Shown here: positions 61,524 through 64,000 of the stretch, piece after piece
Layout of the letters: each line of letters opens with the position of its first letter
How positions within the stretch are numbered: the stretch's first letter is position 1
Assembly (NCBI GenBank): GCA_020161405.1
Contig: JAIUOD010000001.1
Location: forward strand, 930,001 to 994,000
Reading direction: 5' to 3'
Length of the DNA: 64,000 nt
Source of the DNA: Pseudomonadota bacterium
Lineage (GTDB): Bacteria > Pseudomonadota > Alphaproteobacteria > Caulobacterales > Aquidulcibacteraceae
Translations under genes and position numbers: made by a program
Notes under the pieces: model-generated
What the model was told of the DNA's origin: nothing
Seen by the model: the letters and a program-made list of their open reading frames with translations, nothing else
The model's database searches: none

Positions 61524-62999
61524 CTACATATGATATGCGCGTTCACCATGTTCGGCGATATCAAGACCGTCTTCTTCAGCGTCAGGGCTTGCACGAAGGC
61601 CAATTGTATATTTGATAAGACCAAAGACAATTGTTGAAGCCACAGCAGACCAGACAATAGCAACACCCACCGCTTTGATTTGAACAATCATTTGGCCGAT
61701 TGCAGTAAATTCATATGCACCACATGCTTCAGCTGTACATTTGCTAAAGTCAACGATACCCGCGCCGCCCAATGATGGGTGTGCCAATACGCCTGTTGCA
61801 ATTGCGCCAACAATACCGCCAATGCCGTGAATGCCGAATGCGTCCAAGCTATCGTCATATTTGAATATATGTTTCACTTTTGCGCAGAAGATGATGCAAA
61901 TTGGTGAAACAATAAGACCAAGGATGATTGCGCCAACTGGACCTGCGAAACCTGCCGCAGGTGTTACTGCTACAAGACCTGCAACCAAGCCAGATGCAAA
62001 ACCAAGACCAGAAGGGCGTTTTGAGATGAAATATTCGGTTAAAGCCCAAGACAAGCCAGCCGCTGCAGTTGCCAAGAATGTGTTCACCATTGCAAGACCT
62101 GCATAGCCATTTGATTCAAGGTTAGAGCCTGCGTTAAAGCCGAACCAACCAACCCAAAGAAGGCCTGCACCAATCATAGTCATAGTTAGTGAATGTGGTG
62201 CCATTGGCTCGTTGCGGTAATTTTGGCGTGGTCCAAGGATTAAACAACCAACTAAAGCTGCGATACCTGCGTTAATGTGAACAACTGTACCACCTGCAAA
62301 GTCGATTGCGCCCCATGCCCATAAAAGACCTGCTGATTTTGTAACATCTGCGCCCAATGGAATTGCAGAAGTCGCACCAGACCACCACCAAACCATGTGA
62401 GCCATTGGATAATATGAAAGAAGCGGCCAAAGTATTGCGAAAACCACAACCGCACCAAATTTCATACGTTCTGCAACCGAACCAAGAACCAATGTTGCAG
62501 TAATCGCCGCAAAAGTCATTTGGAAAGCAAAGAACACAAATTCAGGTAAATTCACCATAGGTGAGAAAGTTTCAACTTGCGAAGCTGGTGTAACCCCATT
62601 TAGGAAGAATTTAGAAGTGCCGCCAACAAAAGAATTTAAGCTGCCACCATCTGTAAAGGCCAATGAATAACCCCAAAGTGCCCATGCAATCATACCAATT
62701 GCAGCAGTCACAGAAACTTGCATAATCATTGAAAGCATATTTTTAGCGCGAACAAGGCCGCCATAAAAAATTGCAAGACCTGGAAGGATCATTAATAATA
62801 CAAAACAAGTCGATACCAACATCCATGCGGTATCGCCTTTATTTACGGTTGGCGTTGGTGCCGCTGCTGCTGCATCTTGTGCATGCGCAAGGCCAAATTG
62901 ACCCAAGCTTGTGATAAGACCAAAACCAAGTGCGAGCATTAAGGTTTTCTTTGAAATCCCCAATACATCCTTTTTTATAACATTTACCAAATTACTCAC
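61524..62999 (-). CDS. amtB: Ammonium transporter AmtB
   Basis: A 491-residue ammonium channel. A signal-like N-terminal segment ('LMLALGFGLITSLGQFGLAHAQ', residues 20-41) precedes eleven helices. The ammonium family motifs are 'TAWMLVSTCFVLLMILPGLAIFYGGL' (parts 'LMILPGLAIFYGGLVR'), 'DFAGGTVVHINAGIAALVG' with the first pore histidine, and 'DAFGIHGIGGIVGAIATGV' with the second. The start is a GTG at 62999 with AGGAG eight bases upstream. glnK, the usual partner, is not adjacent. A sigma54-like promoter and two direct repeats lie upstream. Confidence 0.95.
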   Translation of the reverse strand: MSNLVNVIKKDVLGISKKTLMLALGFGLITSLGQFGLAHAQDAAAAAPTPTVNKGDTAWMLVSTCFVLLMILPGLAIFYGGLVRAKNMLSMIMQVSVTAAIGMIAWALWGYSLAFTDGGSLNSFVGGTSKFFLNGVTPASQVETFSPMVNLPEFVFFAFQMTFAAITATLVLGSVAERMKFGAVVVFAILWPLLSYYPMAHMVWWWSGATSAIPLGADVTKSAGLLWAWGAIDFAGGTVVHINAGIAALVGCLILGPRQNYRNEPMAPHSLTMTMIGAGLLWVGWFGFNAGSNLESNGYAGLAMVNTFLATAAAGLSWALTEYFISKRPSGLGFASGLVAGLVAVTPAAGFAGPVGAIILGLIVSPICIIFCAKVKHIFKYDDSLDAFGIHGIGGIVGAIATGVLAHPSLGGAGIVDFSKCTAEACGAYEFTAIGQMIVQIKAVGVAIVWSAVASTIVFGLIKYTIGLRASPDAEEDGLDIAEHGERAYHM

Positions 63000-63099
63000 T
63001 ACCCCTTCTCCTTTTGATATTTGCGAATGACATCAAAGAAAGTGATTTTCTTTTTGGCATCGAAAAATAAGTAGAGCTAAAATGCTTACGCTTAAGAAA

Positions 63100-63114
63100 G
63101 CATTTGCCCCGCCA
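63100..63114 (-). promoter_or_regulatory. Sigma54-like promoter of amtB
   Basis: On the minus strand TGGC-N8-ATGC (TGGCGGGGCAAATGC) keeps the invariant GG and GC at the -24/-12 spacing of ten bases, about 100 bases upstream of the amtB start. Three other consensus positions differ, so it is a candidate only. amtB is a classic NtrC/sigma54 target. Confidence 0.4.
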
Positions 63115-63182
63115 AAGTCTGAATTTGAGGCGGTTTTTGCAAGCCTTAAGGGGGGATTCATTTATTATTCGCGGCAATGGCT

Positions 63183-63217
63183 TAAAAAATGCACAGGCTT
63201 TGCCTAAAAAATGCACA
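63183..63217 (-). promoter_or_regulatory. Two 13-bp direct repeats, 22-bp spacing, upstream of amtB
   Basis: TAAAAAATGCACA occurs at 63183-63195 and again at 63205-63217, exactly 22 bases apart (two helical turns), about 95-130 bases ahead of the -12 end of the sigma54-like element. On the minus strand the repeats read TGTGCA, one base from the NtrC half-site GGTGCA, so these may be enhancer sites. Confidence 0.4.
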
Positions 63218-63279
63218 CTATTGTTGTTGGATGGTCTTTAAAAGCGGTGGAAAATCAGGTTTGCGTAAAAAATAGTATT

Positions 63280-64000
63280 TTATGCACGTGGATGCGCACG
63301 ATTAAAGCTTTCCATTAGCAGCCGTGTATCAACATCTGCATATTTTTGTGTTGTTGAAAGCGATGCATGACCCAATAATTCTTGAATTGCACGTAAATCA
63401 ACGCCTTGTGCCAATAAATGTGTTGCATAAGAATGGCGTAAAGCATGTGGGGTCGCATCAGGTGATAGGCCAAGGCCAGAACGCATATTTTCCATCAATT
63501 TTTGTATTATACGTGCATTTAATTGTTTGCCCTTTTGTCCATAAAATAAAATACCATTGGGTGTAATTTCATAAGGGCAGGCGTTTTTATAATCCGCGAT
63601 TTTTTCTTTTGCGATTTCAAGGATTGGCACAATGCGCGTTTTTTTACCTTTTCCGGTAATCCACATTGCATCTTGGTTATCGATATCGGAAAGTTTTAAG
63701 CCAAGGCATTCAAAAATTCGCAAACCACAACCATAGAGCAGGACTAAAATGGCTTCATCACGTTTTGCCACCCAATCAATTGAGTTAAATTCATGTGCAT
63801 GATTTATTAAATCATTGGCTTGAACAATATTAAGTGGTCTTGGTGCACGTTTTGGAATTTTTGGGGTTTTGATAAAGATAATTTCTTTATTAATAAGCCC
63901 AAGCTTTCTATCGCAAAATGAAAAGAAAGCCCTAATTGCCGCTAAATTACGCCCGATTGTGGCATTTGATAGTGATATATCGCCTTGTCGGCGGTGGGAT
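63280..64000 (-). CDS. xerC: Tyrosine recombinase XerC/XerD (5' end outside window)
   Basis: The frame runs open to base 64000 on the minus strand, so the N-terminal part is missing; 239 residues are visible. 'NATIGRNLAAIRAFF' belongs to the core-binding SAM-like domain, and 'PKRAPRPL' is the usual linker. The catalytic residues are all present: the first arginine in 'GLRIFE', the lysine in 'GKGKKTR', 'HALRHSYATHLL' (H-x-x-R), the histidine in 'LLGHASLSTTQKYADVD' and its tyrosine. This is a chromosomal dimer-resolving Xer protein rather than a phage integrase; XerC is favoured over XerD but not proven. Confidence 0.9.
   Translation of the reverse strand, partial: SHRRQGDISLSNATIGRNLAAIRAFFSFCDRKLGLINKEIIFIKTPKIPKRAPRPLNIVQANDLINHAHEFNSIDWVAKRDEAILVLLYGCGLRIFECLGLKLSDIDNQDAMWITGKGKKTRIVPILEIAKEKIADYKNACPYEITPNGILFYGQKGKQLNARIIQKLMENMRSGLGLSPDATPHALRHSYATHLLAQGVDLRAIQELLGHASLSTTQKYADVDTRLLMESFNRAHPRA

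Noticed and set aside
62992-63216. Possible small gene overlapping the amtB promoter
   Set aside because: Composition is unlike a protein (Lys/Arg/Phe-rich with no domain), no ribosome-binding site, and it covers the regulatory region of amtB.
63280-64000. Tyrosine recombinase as sign of an integrated element
   Set aside because: Motifs fit chromosomal XerC/XerD, and no attachment repeats, phage genes or composition shift are seen near it.
1-64000. CRISPR array or insertion sequence
   Set aside because: I saw no regular direct repeat-spacer series, transposase gene or terminal inverted repeats anywhere in the window.

Overview
The window is a 64 kb stretch of an AT-rich bacterial chromosome, gene-dense and without prophage, transposase or CRISPR signals. 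Gene content and order point to an Alphaproteobacterium. The supporting signs are a sucC-sucD-sucA-sucB run, a PraR-like XRE regulator, an rpmH-rnpA-yidC-engB block, a DUF1674 (SDHAF4-like) gene next to rsmB, a thioredoxin/TPR protein close to a Trm112-type protein, stand-alone prolyl-tRNA editing protein ProX, and a Tad/Cpa pilus locus in the order flp-cpaA-B-C-D-E-F-tadB-tadC. Low GC, short spacers and several convergent pairs that share stop-codon bases fit a compact genome, perhaps aquatic. Genus cannot be called from the sequence.

Layout. 1-2.5 kb: end of a MATE transporter, a PraR-like regulator, 3-hydroxybutyryl-CoA dehydrogenase. 2.3-5 kb: ubiX between two DUF465/YdcH-like genes, then two secreted orphans on the minus strand. 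4.7-7.8 kb: a small module of a DUF2141 secreted protein, a TonB-dependent receptor-like protein and a convergent membrane-anchored LytTR regulator. 8.1-14.4 kb: sucCDAB, giving succinyl-CoA synthetase and the E1/E2 parts of 2-oxoglutarate dehydrogenase, with a possible leader structure. 14.5-19.4 kb: a four-helix membrane protein, a hybrid histidine kinase, DUF4197, Zur and a polytopic membrane protein. 19.6-25 kb: tRNA-Arg(ACG), a UbiM/UbiH-like hydroxylase, an XRE-cupin/HAD/GNAT operon with a palindrome over its start, and a dipeptidyl peptidase IV-type S9 peptidase. 25-30.3 kb: a minus-strand run with a FadB/FadJ-type beta-oxidation enzyme, EamA and MAPEG proteins, then a CDF metal exporter. 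30.5-35.8 kb: rpmH-rnpA-yidC-engB, rsmB, DUF1674 and a HAD hydrolase. 35.9-42.6 kb: a secreted proline-rich protein followed by a prolyl-4-hydroxylase-type oxygenase, an SDR, kup and argG. 42.6-47.7 kb: a minus-strand thioredoxin-TPR/O-methyltransferase/Trm112/PaiB run, ProX, tRNA-Gly(GCC), a PmtA-like methyltransferase and an M17 aminopeptidase. 47.8-61.5 kb: the Tad pilus locus. 61.5-64 kb: amtB and the C-terminal part of a Xer recombinase.

How the parts work together. The largest functional unit is the Tad pilus: three Flp pilins, prepilin peptidase CpaA, CpaB, secretin CpaC, CpaD, CpaE, ATPase CpaF, TadB/TadC platform proteins, TadD, two TadE-type pseudopilins and an orphan secretin-N-like domain. 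Central carbon metabolism (suc genes, two 3-hydroxyacyl-CoA dehydrogenases) and the ribosome/membrane-insertion block are housekeeping.

Most notable non-coding signals. Three copies of an A/T-stem hairpin carry the loop GCGTG(G/T). Two lie behind tRNA genes and share a further upstream module; the third is near the left edge, downstream of the PraR-like gene and reading in that gene's direction. There is also a sigma54-like promoter with 22-bp-spaced direct repeats upstream of amtB, and mutually exclusive hairpins ahead of sucC. The most intriguing protein pairing is the collagen-like proline-rich exported protein beside a prolyl hydroxylase.
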